Assembly: GCF_001482285.1 (NCBI RefSeq)
Contig: NZ_LOEP01000029.1
Span: 62,001-126,000, forward strand
From: Haloferax sp. Q22
GTDB lineage: Archaea > Halobacteriota > Halobacteria > Halobacteriales > Haloferacaceae
Reading direction: 5' to 3'
Length of the DNA stretch: 64,000 nt
Every line of letters begins with the position of its first letter. The first letter of the stretch is position 1. The notes under the pieces are model-generated. The model was given only the letters and a program-made list of their open reading frames with translations. It did not search any database and was not told the origin of the DNA. Positions 1 to 7,293 of this stretch are shown here, piece after piece. A program made the position numbers and the translations under genes.

Positions 1-269
1 GCGACTACGAGGACGCCCGCGACTTCCTGACGACGTTCGTCGGCGTCGGCGACAAGGTCGCGGACTGCGTCCTCTTGTTCTCGCTCGACTACCTCGAAGC
101 CGTCCCGCTCGATACGTGGATTCGGTCGGCCATCGAGGAACACTACCCCGACTGCGACCGGGGGAACTACGCCGACACCTCGCGGGCCATCCGCGAGCGC
201 CTCGGGGGTCGCTACGCCGGCTACACCCAGACGTACGTCTTTCACTACCTCCGTTCCGGCGGGGAATGA
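1..269 (+). CDS. ogg: 8-oxoguanine DNA glycosylase, C-terminal part
   Basis: Base-excision-repair glycosylase that removes 8-oxoguanine; only the last 88 codons lie in the window, read in the frame starting at base 3. The visible part carries the end of the helix-hairpin-helix/GPD core: GVGDKVADC contains the catalytic lysine (codon 54-56), and PLDTW about 20 residues later supplies the aspartate that assists it. The order Lys-Val-Ala-Asp-Cys followed by Pro-Leu-Asp-Thr is the OGG1 arrangement rather than MutY or Nth, and no iron-sulphur cysteine cluster follows. The Tyr-Ala-Gly-Tyr stretch near the end also fits OGG1. The 5' part is outside the window. Confidence 0.85.
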   Translation, partial: DYEDARDFLTTFVGVGDKVADCVLLFSLDYLEAVPLDTWIRSAIEEHYPDCDRGNYADTSRAIRERLGGRYAGYTQTYVFHYLRSGGE

Positions 270-331
270 GCGGGCACGAGACGGCGTGGCAAGAAGGTTG
301 ATACCCTTCGGCACACAACCTCATCGTAACC

Positions 332-769
332 ATGGACTGCAGAGTCGTCGTCGAGGCCGCGGTCCCGGTGTACGACGTGGAAACCGTAGACGAGGCGATT
401 CGCATCGCCATCTCGAAGACCGGAGAGATGCTCAATCCCGACCTGAAGTACGTCGAGATTAGCATGGGTACCCGCGCCTCGCCCGAGGGCGAGGAACTCC
501 CCCCCGCGTTCATCGCCGCGGACGAAGCGCTCGTCGCCCTCGAACTGGAGATGACCGTCTTCAACGTCGAACAGGAGGAACACGCCTCGCGCATCGCCCG
601 CAAGGAGATCGGTCAACGCCTCGAAAACATCCCGCTGAAGGTGCTGTCGGTCGAACGGGTCGACGACGACTCGGTCGAGACGGACGGCGAGGGTGACACC
701 CGTACCGAGACCGGCGCTTCCGACGACGACACGCTCGTCGACTTCGACGACCTCGTCGACGACCGCTGA
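332..769 (+). CDS. DUF555 (UPF0212) family protein
   Basis: A 145-residue conserved euryarchaeal protein of unknown function. The N-terminal ~110 residues, from MDCRVVVEAAVPVYDV to the PLKVLSVERV segment, form the compact alpha/beta domain typical of DUF555. The last ~35 residues are a very acidic, low-complexity tail rich in Asp, Glu and Thr, probably a haloarchaeal extension. It lies 62 bp behind the glycosylase on the same strand. The ATG is preceded by CATCGTAACC and there is no competing upstream start. The family assignment is from recall of conserved segments; biochemical function is unknown. Confidence 0.8.
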   Translation: MDCRVVVEAAVPVYDVETVDEAIRIAISKTGEMLNPDLKYVEISMGTRASPEGEELPPAFIAADEALVALELEMTVFNVEQEEHASRIARKEIGQRLENIPLKVLSVERVDDDSVETDGEGDTRTETGASDDDTLVDFDDLVDDR

Positions 770-979
770 GGCCGTCGTCGCGCCTTGCGTCGTCGCATCT
801 CGTTGTCGCGTCGCCTGGTCCCGCCCGACCGCTGTTGTTGCTTCTACTCGCGCGTGGAACTCATCCAATTCCAAGTAGCTCGGCACAGCGGTCACTCGGG
901 AGTGTCGTCGCGCGAGAGAACGGCGCGGTCGCTCTCGGGTGTAGGGTCGTGTAGAGGAGAACGCGTTTCTTTTCTCGGT

Positions 980-1216
980 TCAGTCGGCTTGCGGTGCGAG
1001 CGGCTCTGGTTCGGCCTCGTGCATCGCTCCGGTGATACCTTTCGCCAGTTTAAACACGGCTGCTTTGTGGTCCGTCTTGGACTTGTGGATGGATGTCGGT
1101 CGTACGCCGAGTTCGTTGTACTCGACAAGACTGATTTCCTCGTCCTCCCAGGCCTCAATCTGGGTGTGGACTTCTGCGAGCAGACCGTGCAGGTGGATGA
1201 GTTCCTGCTTCTTCAT
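980..1216 (-). CDS. UPF0058 family protein
   Basis: A small (78-aa) archaeal protein that begins MKKQELIHLHGLLAEV, the signature start of UPF0058, and is mostly helical. The function is unknown; family members are sometimes called metal-binding because of the conserved histidines in the first helix. A TTG two codons upstream (1222) is in frame, but ATG at 1216 is preferred. A TATA-like element on the minus strand (about 1243-1248) sits 26-29 bp upstream of it, which fits a leaderless transcript. It is transcribed divergently from aIF2-beta. Confidence 0.8.
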   Translation of the reverse strand: MKKQELIHLHGLLAEVHTQIEAWEDEEISLVEYNELGVRPTSIHKSKTDHKAAVFKLAKGITGAMHEAEPEPLAPQAD

Positions 1217-1390
1217 GAGCAACCACGGCTTGAGACCGGAGGGATATAGTATTATCTTGAGTCACGTTAGCATCCGACTCCCTTAAACCGCCGATTATGG
1301 GGGTCTCAGGGGAAATTTCGTGTCCGACTGTTTTCAATTCGTTTGTTGTTTCGCCCCCTCGATAGCGAGCATCGGCGGAATCTCACGAGT

Positions 1391-1457
1391 GGTTTATATA
1401 GCTATGTAGGGCGCGCGCCGAGCGCCGGTCGCGCGCGCCGGGGGTCGTGAGAATTTT
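1391..1457 (+). promoter_or_regulatory. Tandem promoters and GC hairpin ahead of aIF2-beta
   Basis: A strong TATA box (TTTATATA, 1393-1400) predicts a transcript starting near 1422-1427. It is followed by a 9-bp all-G/C inverted repeat (1410-1418 paired with 1431-1439, 12-nt loop). A second, weaker AT element (ATTTTAC, about 1451-1457) lies 27-30 bp before the ATG at 1484 and would give a leaderless mRNA. The distal promoter would therefore give either a ~60-nt leader or a separate short RNA. TATA spacing is established haloarchaeal knowledge; use of both promoters is inference. Confidence 0.5.
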
Positions 1458-1483
1458 ACCCCGGCGTGCGCGTACTGTCGCGC

Positions 1484-1891
1484 ATGGACTACGACGACCA
1501 ACTGGACCGCGCGCTCTCGGAGTCACCGGACGTCGCGGAAGGCGACGACCGCTTCAGCGTCCCGGAACCAACGGTCCGCCAGGAGGGGAACGTCACGGTC
1601 TACGAGAACTTCGCGGCGACCCACGACCGCCTCGCACGCGAGGCGGCGCACGTTCTGAAGTTCTTCCAGACGGAGTTGGGGACGAGCGCCCAAATCGACG
1701 ACAGAAGTCGCGCGCGCTTCACCGGCGAGTTCCGCCAGCGCCGCATCGCCGACGCGCTCGACGAGTACGTCGAGTCGTTCGTGCTGTGTAGCGAGTGCGG
1801 GTCCCCGGACACGAAACTCGTCACCGAACAGGGTGCCGAGGTGTTGAAGTGCGACGCATGCGGCGCGCTCTCGGCGATTCCCGACATCTAA
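1484..1891 (+). CDS. eif2b: Translation initiation factor aIF2, beta subunit
   Basis: Beta subunit of the heterotrimeric factor that brings Met-tRNAi to the ribosome. The 135 residues show the family layout: a short N-terminal helix region, the central alpha/beta domain (HVLKFFQTELGT to the GEFRQRR block), and a C-terminal zinc ribbon with two CxxC pairs (CSEC near 108-111 and CDAC near 126-129). An in-frame GTG at 1466 gives a longer ORF. The ATG at 1484 is chosen because it starts MDYDDQLDRA, the usual haloarchaeal beginning, and fits the proximal promoter. Haloferax carries more than one aIF2-beta-like gene; which paralogue this is I cannot tell. Confidence 0.88.
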   Translation: MDYDDQLDRALSESPDVAEGDDRFSVPEPTVRQEGNVTVYENFAATHDRLAREAAHVLKFFQTELGTSAQIDDRSRARFTGEFRQRRIADALDEYVESFVLCSECGSPDTKLVTEQGAEVLKCDACGALSAIPDI

Positions 1892-1949
1892 AAAGCAAAC
1901 GTCCCGCGAGGCCGCTCCGTACCGGAGGCGGTTCCTCTCTCACTCCTCG

Positions 1950-2129
1950 CTACTCGAACTGTTTGAGCGTCTGGAGGTCGCGCTCCGTCCGCATGAACTC
2001 GGCCGTGCGCCGCGTCGCACCGCATCCCTGACACGAGTAGTTGTCGCGGTGAGCGGGGAGGTCGGTCGGATTCGTCTCCCAGTCCTTTCCACATTCGGGG
2101 CACAAGAGCCGGACGAACGCTTCAACCAT
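1950..2129 (-). CDS. Small CPxCG zinc-finger protein
   Basis: A 59-residue ORF read directly from the minus strand (ATG at 2129, TAG at 1950-1952). It starts MVEAFVRLLCPECGKDWE and has two zinc-binding pairs, CPEC (residues 10-13) and CQGC (33-36), followed by a charged C-terminal helix. The CPxCG knuckles place it with the many small haloarchaeal zinc-finger proteins, several of which are known to affect swarming or biofilm; no role can be assigned to this one. It is convergent with aIF2-beta and lies upstream of the TFB terminus on the opposite side. Codon use is G/C-ending as in neighbours. Confidence 0.75.
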   Translation of the reverse strand: MVEAFVRLLCPECGKDWETNPTDLPAHRDNYSCQGCGATRRTAEFMRTERDLQTLKQFE

Positions 2130-2227
2130 ACCCCGTATATGCTCCGGGGATGCGGATAAATGTTGTTACGGTCTGGCACGGCCGAGAAAAAGTGCGGGCC
2201 ACCGGGGCCACCGAGCCCACCGAGCGC

Positions 2228-3226
2228 TTACGCGAACAGGGTACCGTCTTGGACTTCGAGCAGCTCCTTGTAGCGGTTGCGGATGGTGACCTCGGAGATA
2301 TCCGCGACCGTCGAGACCTCGCTTTGGGTCACCTTCTCGTTGGTGAGGAGGGCGGCGGCGTAGACGGCGGCGGCGGCGAGGCCGACCGGCGACTTGCCGG
2401 AGTGGATACCCGTCTCCTTCGCGTCGCGGAGGAGCTGGCGGGCCTGCCGCTCGGCCTCGTCGGAGAGGCCGAGTTCGCTGGCGAACCGCGGGACGTACTG
2501 CTCGGGGTCGGCGGGCTTGATTTCGAGCTTCAGCTCGCGAACGACATAGCGGTACGTCCGGGTGAGCTCCATCTTATCGACGCGCGAGACCTTCTCCAGT
2601 TCGTCGAGCGAACGGGGAGTGCCCGCCATCCGGGCCGACGCGTACAGCGCCGCGGTGGCGACGCCCTCGATGGAACGGCCGGGGAGCAGGTCGTCGTTGA
2701 GCGCGCGGCGGTAGATGACCGAGGCGGTCTCACGGACGTTCTCCGGGAGGCCGAGGGCCGAGGCCATGCGGTCGATTTCGCCGAGTGCCTGCTTGAGGTT
2801 GCGCTCCTTGGAGTCGCGGGTGCGGAACCGCTCGTTCCACGTGCGGAGCCGCTGCATCTGCTCGCGCTGGCGCGGCGAGAGGGACTTGCCGTAGGCGTCT
2901 TTGTTCTGCCAGCCGATGTTGGTCGACAGTCCCTTGTCGTGCATCATCTTGGTCGTCGGCGCGCCGACGCGGGACTTGTTGTCGCGCTCGGCGGAGTCGA
3001 ACGCGCGCCACTCGGGGCCGCGGTCGACCACGACGTCCTCGACCACGAGGCCGCATTCCTCGCAAATCGTCTCGCCGTGCTCCTCGTCGGTGACGAGGTT
3101 GCCGCTACACTCGGGGCACACCTGCGCTTCGTCCTGCTGTTTTTCGTCTCGCTCGGACTCGCGGGGACGGACGTCCCTGGCCTTTGCGTCGGTACTGTAG
3201 GTTCGGGTGGTTATTGTGTCGCTCAT
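2228..3226 (-). CDS. tfb: Transcription initiation factor TFB
   Basis: Archaeal TFIIB homologue that recruits RNA polymerase to TBP-bound promoters. The 332-residue protein has a charged N-terminus, a zinc ribbon (CPEC ... CEEC, about residues 37-60), the B-finger/linker region with GPEWRAFD, and two cyclin repeats (about 120-215 and 220-325) ending in the helix-turn-helix VTIRNRYKELLEV. A 386-codon ORF extends upstream, but its first 54 codons run through the promoter, so the ATG at 3226 (MSDTITTRTYS) is taken. Haloarchaea encode several TFBs with partly specialised promoters; this looks complete and general. Confidence 0.95.
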   Translation of the reverse strand: MSDTITTRTYSTDAKARDVRPRESERDEKQQDEAQVCPECSGNLVTDEEHGETICEECGLVVEDVVVDRGPEWRAFDSAERDNKSRVGAPTTKMMHDKGLSTNIGWQNKDAYGKSLSPRQREQMQRLRTWNERFRTRDSKERNLKQALGEIDRMASALGLPENVRETASVIYRRALNDDLLPGRSIEGVATAALYASARMAGTPRSLDELEKVSRVDKMELTRTYRYVVRELKLEIKPADPEQYVPRFASELGLSDEAERQARQLLRDAKETGIHSGKSPVGLAAAAVYAAALLTNEKVTQSEVSTVADISEVTIRNRYKELLEVQDGTLFA

Positions 3227-3320
3227 GGGGTGGTGGAAGGCGCGGATACGTCTCGGCCGGGAAGACCACAGAAGACGAAAGAATAATCCGGCTTGGACTG
3301 GCCTTACCATCAGTAAGTCC

Positions 3321-3340
3321 GAAAAGCATATAAACTTTTC
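3321..3340 (-). promoter_or_regulatory. TATA box of tfb with ~80-nt leader
   Basis: On the minus strand this reads as a TATA box (TTTATA at 3334-3329) inside a short inverted repeat (GAAAAG ... CTTTTC, 3321-3326 and 3335-3340). Transcription should start near 3305, leaving a 5' leader of roughly 80 nt before the tfb ATG. Most genes in this window look leaderless, so the leader is unusual. Confidence 0.55.
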
Positions 3341-3447
3341 GCCGAGGTCGTGTGGGTCAATCGCACGATGTGGGCGCTTTGTCGTCATCGAACCGACGCG
3401 AACCGAAACAAGAGATGATTAATCGGGGAGTATATCTCTTTCGTCGC

Positions 3448-4431
3448 TCAGAGCCAACTCTCCCGGCGGAAGTAGACGAGTAGGACAACGGAGACGAGCG
3501 CCATCCCGAGCATCGTCGCCGGGTAGCCGTAGGCCCACCCGAGTTCGGGCATGTTGAACGCCGACGCGCCGGGGTCGAAGTTCATGCCGAAGATGCCGAC
3601 GACGAGCGTGAGCGGGAGGATGATGGTCGCGACGACAGTGAGCGTCTTCATCACCTCGTTCGTCGACTGCGAGAGGGTGTTAAGGTAGATATCTCGCGCG
3701 CCGCGCGCGAGGTCGCGGTACGTCTCCGTGAGGTCGACCAACTCGACGAGGTGGTCGTACACGTCGCGGTAGTACTTCTCCGTCGTCTCGCGGACGTAGT
3801 CGGGGTCACCCCGGGAGAGCACCCCGATGGCCTCGCGCGTCGGCCACACGGTCTTTCGGAACGACAGCAGGTCGCGTCGAACGGCGTTCAGCCCTTCGAG
3901 CACCTCCGGGTCGGGCCCCTCGAAGATGCTGTCCTCGATGAGTTCGATCTCCTCGCCGACCTCGTCCAACAGCCCGAAGTACTCGTCGACGATGCGGTCG
4001 ATGACGCGGTAGGCCACGAAGTCCGGTCCGAACCGGAGCATCCGCGGTTCCTCCCGCACGATGGCGTTCCACACGTAGTTTATCGGCTCTAACTCCCGGC
4101 GCGTCAGCGTCACGAGCCAGTCGTCGCCGAAGCAGAGTCCCACGGGTCTGGTCTGGACCTCCTCTTCGAACACCTGCTCGCCGGCGCGGAGCGTCGCCAT
4201 TCGGACGACGACGAACGTGTACTCGTCGTACTCCTCGGCCTTCGGTCGGGCGTCGTTCCGAACGTCCTCGACCGAAAGCGGGTGGATGCCGAACGCCTCG
4301 GCGACGCGCTCGAAATCTTCCGCGGCGGTCGCGCGAACCCACGTGGTCCCCTCGGCGTCGCGCGCCGCGTCCAGCGCGGTCTCCTCGTAGGCCGATGCGC
4401 CGTCGTCGCGGTAGACGAGCGCTGAAATCAC
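3448..4431 (-). CDS. corA: CorA-type magnesium/divalent-cation transporter
   Basis: Pentameric inner-membrane Mg2+ (or Co2+/Ni2+) channel. The 327 residues match the family: an N-terminal cytoplasmic alpha/beta domain, a long stalk helix (EYFGLLDEVGEEIELIED to TETYRDLARGARDIYLN), then two C-terminal transmembrane helices. The selectivity-filter motif GMN lies in VVGIFGMNFDPGAS at the end of the first helix, and the protein ends with the short basic tail FRRESWL. The GTG start at 4431 overlaps the stop of a small upstream membrane gene by 4 bp (GTGA), indicating co-transcription and translational coupling. Confidence 0.93.
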   Translation of the reverse strand: MISALVYRDDGASAYEETALDAARDAEGTTWVRATAAEDFERVAEAFGIHPLSVEDVRNDARPKAEEYDEYTFVVVRMATLRAGEQVFEEEVQTRPVGLCFGDDWLVTLTRRELEPINYVWNAIVREEPRMLRFGPDFVAYRVIDRIVDEYFGLLDEVGEEIELIEDSIFEGPDPEVLEGLNAVRRDLLSFRKTVWPTREAIGVLSRGDPDYVRETTEKYYRDVYDHLVELVDLTETYRDLARGARDIYLNTLSQSTNEVMKTLTVVATIILPLTLVVGIFGMNFDPGASAFNMPELGWAYGYPATMLGMALVSVVLLVYFRRESWL

Positions 4432-4583
4432 CGCACGTCACCTCCGATGGCCCAGAGCGTGATGCCGACCATGACGGCCGTCACCGAGAACGCCCGCCCC
4501 GGATAGGAGACGAGCACCCCGACGCCGTAGCCGACGACGCCGAGCGTCGTCACCGCGATACCTGCGGTCCGCACACGAGTCAT
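4428..4583 (-). CDS. Small two-helix membrane protein coupled to corA
   Basis: A 51-residue ORF read directly from the sequence: ATG at 4583, TGA overlapping the corA GTG start. It predicts two hydrophobic segments (about residues 7-26 and 31-47) separated by a short SYPGR loop, with a charged C-terminus. Codon use is G/C-ending. The 4-bp overlap with corA argues that it is real and translated from the same mRNA. It could be a small regulatory partner of the channel, but that is inference; I do not recognise a named family. Confidence 0.65.
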   Translation of the reverse strand: MTRVRTAGIAVTTLGVVGYGVGVLVSYPGRAFSVTAVMVGITLWAIGGDVR

Positions 4584-4630
4584 GGAATCACCGACCCGCG
4601 GCGACGAGAAAAAGGCTCCCCCGAAGCGGC

Positions 4631-5281
4631 TTACGCTTCAGACGGATGTTCGACCGAGCGAATCAGTTCGAGAACGTTCTCCTCTTCACCGTCGAGCTGT
4701 TGGGGGTATAGCCCGATTGCGATGACGAAGTCCTCGTTGTGCTGGACCTTCGTCACGTGGACGTACACGTCGACTTCTTGGCCGCCGAATCGCGCGGTGG
4801 CGCTGTACTTCGTGACGTTGGTGGTCTGCCCGAGCATCTGGACGTTGCGAGAGCTGACGGGGTCAACGTCGCTGAGGCCCTGATACTGGTTGTCGACGAG
4901 GCGGATGAGGTCGTCGTTCGAGTAGTCGCCGATGGGGTTTCGGGGCTGGCCGGCCACCTCGACCGCGGGCGTCGAGATGACGCTGAACGAGCCGAGCTTG
5001 GCCTCGCCGAAGAAGCCGAGGTCCAGCGACTTCTCGTACGTCGTGATATGGTTGCTGGCGGCGATTTTACGCTCCTGTCCGCCGAACGAGAGCGTGCGGT
5101 TCACCGCGAACGTCTCGGTCCCGTTCGTCTCGTAGCCGGCGTTCTCGGCGACCGTCGCGTCCGCCGTGGCCGGTTGTGACTCGAACGTCAGCGTCTCCTC
5201 GCCCGTCAGAAAGCCAATACAGCCGCTCGTGAGTACGAGCGCGACGAGCGCGAGCACCGCGACTACGCGTCTGGAAGTCAT
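4631..5281 (-). CDS. DUF6517-type haloarchaeal lipoprotein
   Basis: A 216-residue exported protein. The N-terminus has basic residues, a hydrophobic stretch and the lipobox LTSGC (Cys at residue 21), so it should be lipid-anchored outside the membrane. The mature part is beta-rich with Asn/Thr glycosylation sequons (NGT, NRT, NVT). The segment structure (AENAGYETNGTE, VISTPAVEVAGQPRNPI, DVYVHVTKV) is that of haloarchaeal DUF6517 proteins. Function is unknown. It lies downstream of a small membrane protein on the same strand, with about 90 bp between them. Confidence 0.72.
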   Translation of the reverse strand: MTSRRVVAVLALVALVLTSGCIGFLTGEETLTFESQPATADATVAENAGYETNGTETFAVNRTLSFGGQERKIAASNHITTYEKSLDLGFFGEAKLGSFSVISTPAVEVAGQPRNPIGDYSNDDLIRLVDNQYQGLSDVDPVSSRNVQMLGQTTNVTKYSATARFGGQEVDVYVHVTKVQHNEDFVIAIGLYPQQLDGEEENVLELIRSVEHPSEA

Positions 5282-5372
5282 TACCCCGACGTTTCCACCC
5301 TCCGGGCATAAGTTCGGTGGTCGGACGGCTCCCGCCGCTGGCCGGTCCCCCGGATCGCTCCGCGGCGCTCGC

Positions 5373-5744
5373 TCAGTCGCCGAGGTTCCGCGACTCGTTT
5401 TCGCGGCGAATCACGCGGCCGCTGTAGAAGTAGTAGGCGGGCGCGACGAACGGGAGCGCGAACGCCGCGCCGAACCAGAGGTGTCGCGACGCGCCCCAGT
5501 CGATGCCCTGTCCGCGGAGCGACTTGATGTCGGCGCGGATGAGGCCCGCGTAGAAGACGTGGGTGACGAGGTACACCGCGAACGCCGGTTCCGGCCCGAT
5601 ATACAGCGAGACCCCGGTAAACATGACGAATCCGATGGCGTAGATGACTGGAAGTACCCCGCGGTAGCGGCCGCGCGCCGGGCGCTGTTTCTGCTGCCGC
5701 TCGCGCTCGACCGCCGTCCCGCGGCGGTACTCGTCGGTGCTCAT
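5373..5744 (-). CDS. Small integral membrane protein
   Basis: A 123-residue protein starting MSTDEYRRG. An Arg/Lys/Gln-rich N-terminus of ~30 residues is followed by three or four hydrophobic segments (about 30-50, 56-72, 86-107) and a charged tail. The open frame extends 44 codons upstream in Pro/Arg-rich sequence that looks non-coding, so ATG at 5744 is chosen. No recognisable enzymatic motif is seen. It is of the type annotated as conserved haloarchaeal membrane protein of unknown function. Confidence 0.68.
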   Translation of the reverse strand: MSTDEYRRGTAVERERQQKQRPARGRYRGVLPVIYAIGFVMFTGVSLYIGPEPAFAVYLVTHVFYAGLIRADIKSLRGQGIDWGASRHLWFGAAFALPFVAPAYYFYSGRVIRRENESRNLGD

Positions 5745-5782
5745 GTCGCTACGGTGTGCCTCGCGGGGAAAAAGTGGTTCGC

Positions 5783-6205
5783 TCAGCCGAGGTACTTGAC
5801 CTCGACCTCGTGCGGGCCGTCGTCCGTCGGGAGCGCCACCGCGTCGCGGAGGTGGTCGCGGACCGCCGAGCGCCACGCTCGAACCGCCTCCGTGTGGCGT
5901 TCGTGGTGCGCTTCGACCTCGTACGGCTCCGGTCGAGTCTCGTCGGGTTCGGGATACGCGGGGGCGTCGTCGGCGACGAAGATCCGCGGGTCGAGATGCA
6001 TCGGCTCGGGGTCGGCGTAGTCCGAGGCTTCGCCTCCTGTGCGGTGAATTCGAGCCCGCATCCGCCCGTAGAACGGCGGGGTGACGCGGAGGACGACGGG
6101 GTCGTCGCCCCGGCGGTTCGCCTCGAGGGCGGTCACGAGGTCGTCGGTCGTGACTGCGAGCGAGCGGACGGCGCTCGGGTCGGACGACCCGCGCGCGTCG
6201 TTCAA
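5783..6205 (-). CDS. Conserved haloarchaeal protein, function unknown
   Basis: A 140-residue acidic protein with no transmembrane segment. The N-terminal half has an alpha/beta look (SLAVTTDDLVTALEANRRGDD, VVLRVTPPFYGRMRARIHR); the C-terminal half is helical and ends EVEVKYLG. I find no catalytic motif. The only plausible upstream start is TTG at 6205, which overlaps the stop of the small zinc-ribbon gene (ATTGA). That overlap suggests translational coupling and explains the weak start codon. Confidence 0.65.
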   Translation of the reverse strand: MNDARGSSDPSAVRSLAVTTDDLVTALEANRRGDDPVVLRVTPPFYGRMRARIHRTGGEASDYADPEPMHLDPRIFVADDAPAYPEPDETRPEPYEVEAHHERHTEAVRAWRSAVRDHLRDAVALPTDDGPHEVEVKYLG

Positions 6206-6336
6206 TCTCCGGCGCGCCGGCGACTCGTCACCGACGTGGGCCGAAGCTCACCGCTGCACTCGGGGCAGGTCGAACGGTACGACGCGGCGCTCACGGTCGT
6301 TTGACACTCACGACAGACGTACGAAGCGCGTTCCAT
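6202..6336 (-). CDS. Rubrerythrin-like zinc-ribbon small protein
   Basis: A 44-residue ORF read from the minus strand (ATG 6336, TGA 6202-6204). It starts MERASYVCRECQT and holds two metal-binding pairs, CREC (residues 8-11) and CPEC (24-27), spaced like a rubredoxin or zinc-ribbon knuckle, then a basic tail. Similar ~40-aa haloarchaeal proteins are described as having a rubrerythrin-like (DUF7129-type) domain. It overlaps the next gene, so the two are probably one operon. The metal (Zn or Fe) and role are unknown. Confidence 0.7.
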   Translation of the reverse strand: MERASYVCRECQTTVSAASYRSTCPECSGELRPTSVTSRRRAGD

Positions 6337-6450
6337 CGAACATTCGTACGGAACATGGTGTGTTAAAACTTACCACGGAAATGCCGCGGAGCGCCGAACC
6401 GCGCCCGCGGGTCCGTGTCCTTTTACCCGAACGGGGCGCAATCCGCCAGT

Positions 6451-7293
6451 ATGACAGACGCATGGTTCGCCGGCGCGGACCCCGACGACCCCGAATCCGG
6501 GGCGACGCGAGTCCGAACGGGCCGCGCCTCCGCCCCCGCTGACTGGCCGGCCGAGGCCGTCAATACCGGGTTCGCCGCCGACGACACCGACTACTACGCC
6601 AAGCTTCGCTCGGCGACGCTCGCCGCCGCCAGCGAGGCCGTCGCGGAGCGCGAGCGCGCCGACGACGTGCAACTCGCCCACGCCGTGCGCGCGATGGACG
6701 ACGCCGAACGGACCGCGAACGAACTCGCCGAGCGGGTCGTCGAGTGGGCCGGCACGCTCTACGAGGACGTCCCGCGCGGCCTCGACGGGGTCCGCGATAT
6801 CGCCGCCCGCGACCCGAAGACCGCCGCCGAAGAGCGCGTCGTCTCCTACGCCACCCGCGCGGTGGACCTGCTCGACGAGCGCGACGACCTCCGGGCGTTC
6901 ATCGAAGAGCGCGCGCCCACGACCGCGCCGAACCTCGCCGAGATGGCCGGGCCCGTCCTCGCGGCGCGACTCATCGCGCTGGCCGGCGGCCTCGAAAGCC
7001 TCGCCAAGAAGCCGAGCGGAACGGTCCAAGTGCTCGGGGCCGAAGACGCCCTGTTCGCGCACCTGAAGGGTCGCGCCACGTCGCCCAAACACGGCGTCAT
7101 CTTCACCCACGAGTACGTCCGCGGGACGCGCCAGCAGGACCGCGGGTCGGCCGCCCGCGCGCTCGCCGGGAAGCTCTCTATCGCCGCGCGCATCGACCAC
7201 TACTCGGGCGACTACCGGCCGGACCTGCACGCCGAACTCGCCGACCGGATGGCGACGATTCGCGCCCGCGCCGACGAGGAGGACGACGAATGA
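6451..7293 (+). CDS. nop5: Nop5/Nop56-family protein of box C/D RNPs
   Basis: Scaffold of the archaeal box C/D ribonucleoprotein that positions fibrillarin for guide-directed 2'-O-methylation of rRNA and tRNA. The 280-residue protein shows a helical coiled-coil region (about 55-160) and the NOP domain (about 165-270) with GPVLAARLIALAGGLESLAKKPSGTVQVLGAEDALF, the family hallmark, and an acidic end. The start MTDAWFAGADP at 6451 is preferred over an upstream in-frame start at 6415. Its stop overlaps the fibrillarin start by 4 bp (ATGA), the usual archaeal arrangement. Confidence 0.93.
   Translation: MTDAWFAGADPDDPESGATRVRTGRASAPADWPAEAVNTGFAADDTDYYAKLRSATLAAASEAVAERERADDVQLAHAVRAMDDAERTANELAERVVEWAGTLYEDVPRGLDGVRDIAARDPKTAAEERVVSYATRAVDLLDERDDLRAFIEERAPTTAPNLAEMAGPVLAARLIALAGGLESLAKKPSGTVQVLGAEDALFAHLKGRATSPKHGVIFTHEYVRGTRQQDRGSAARALAGKLSIAARIDHYSGDYRPDLHAELADRMATIRARADEEDDE

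Noticed and set aside
3227..3388. Extended N-terminus of TFB
   Set aside because: The extension covers the TATA box and predicted start site, so it cannot be on the mRNA.
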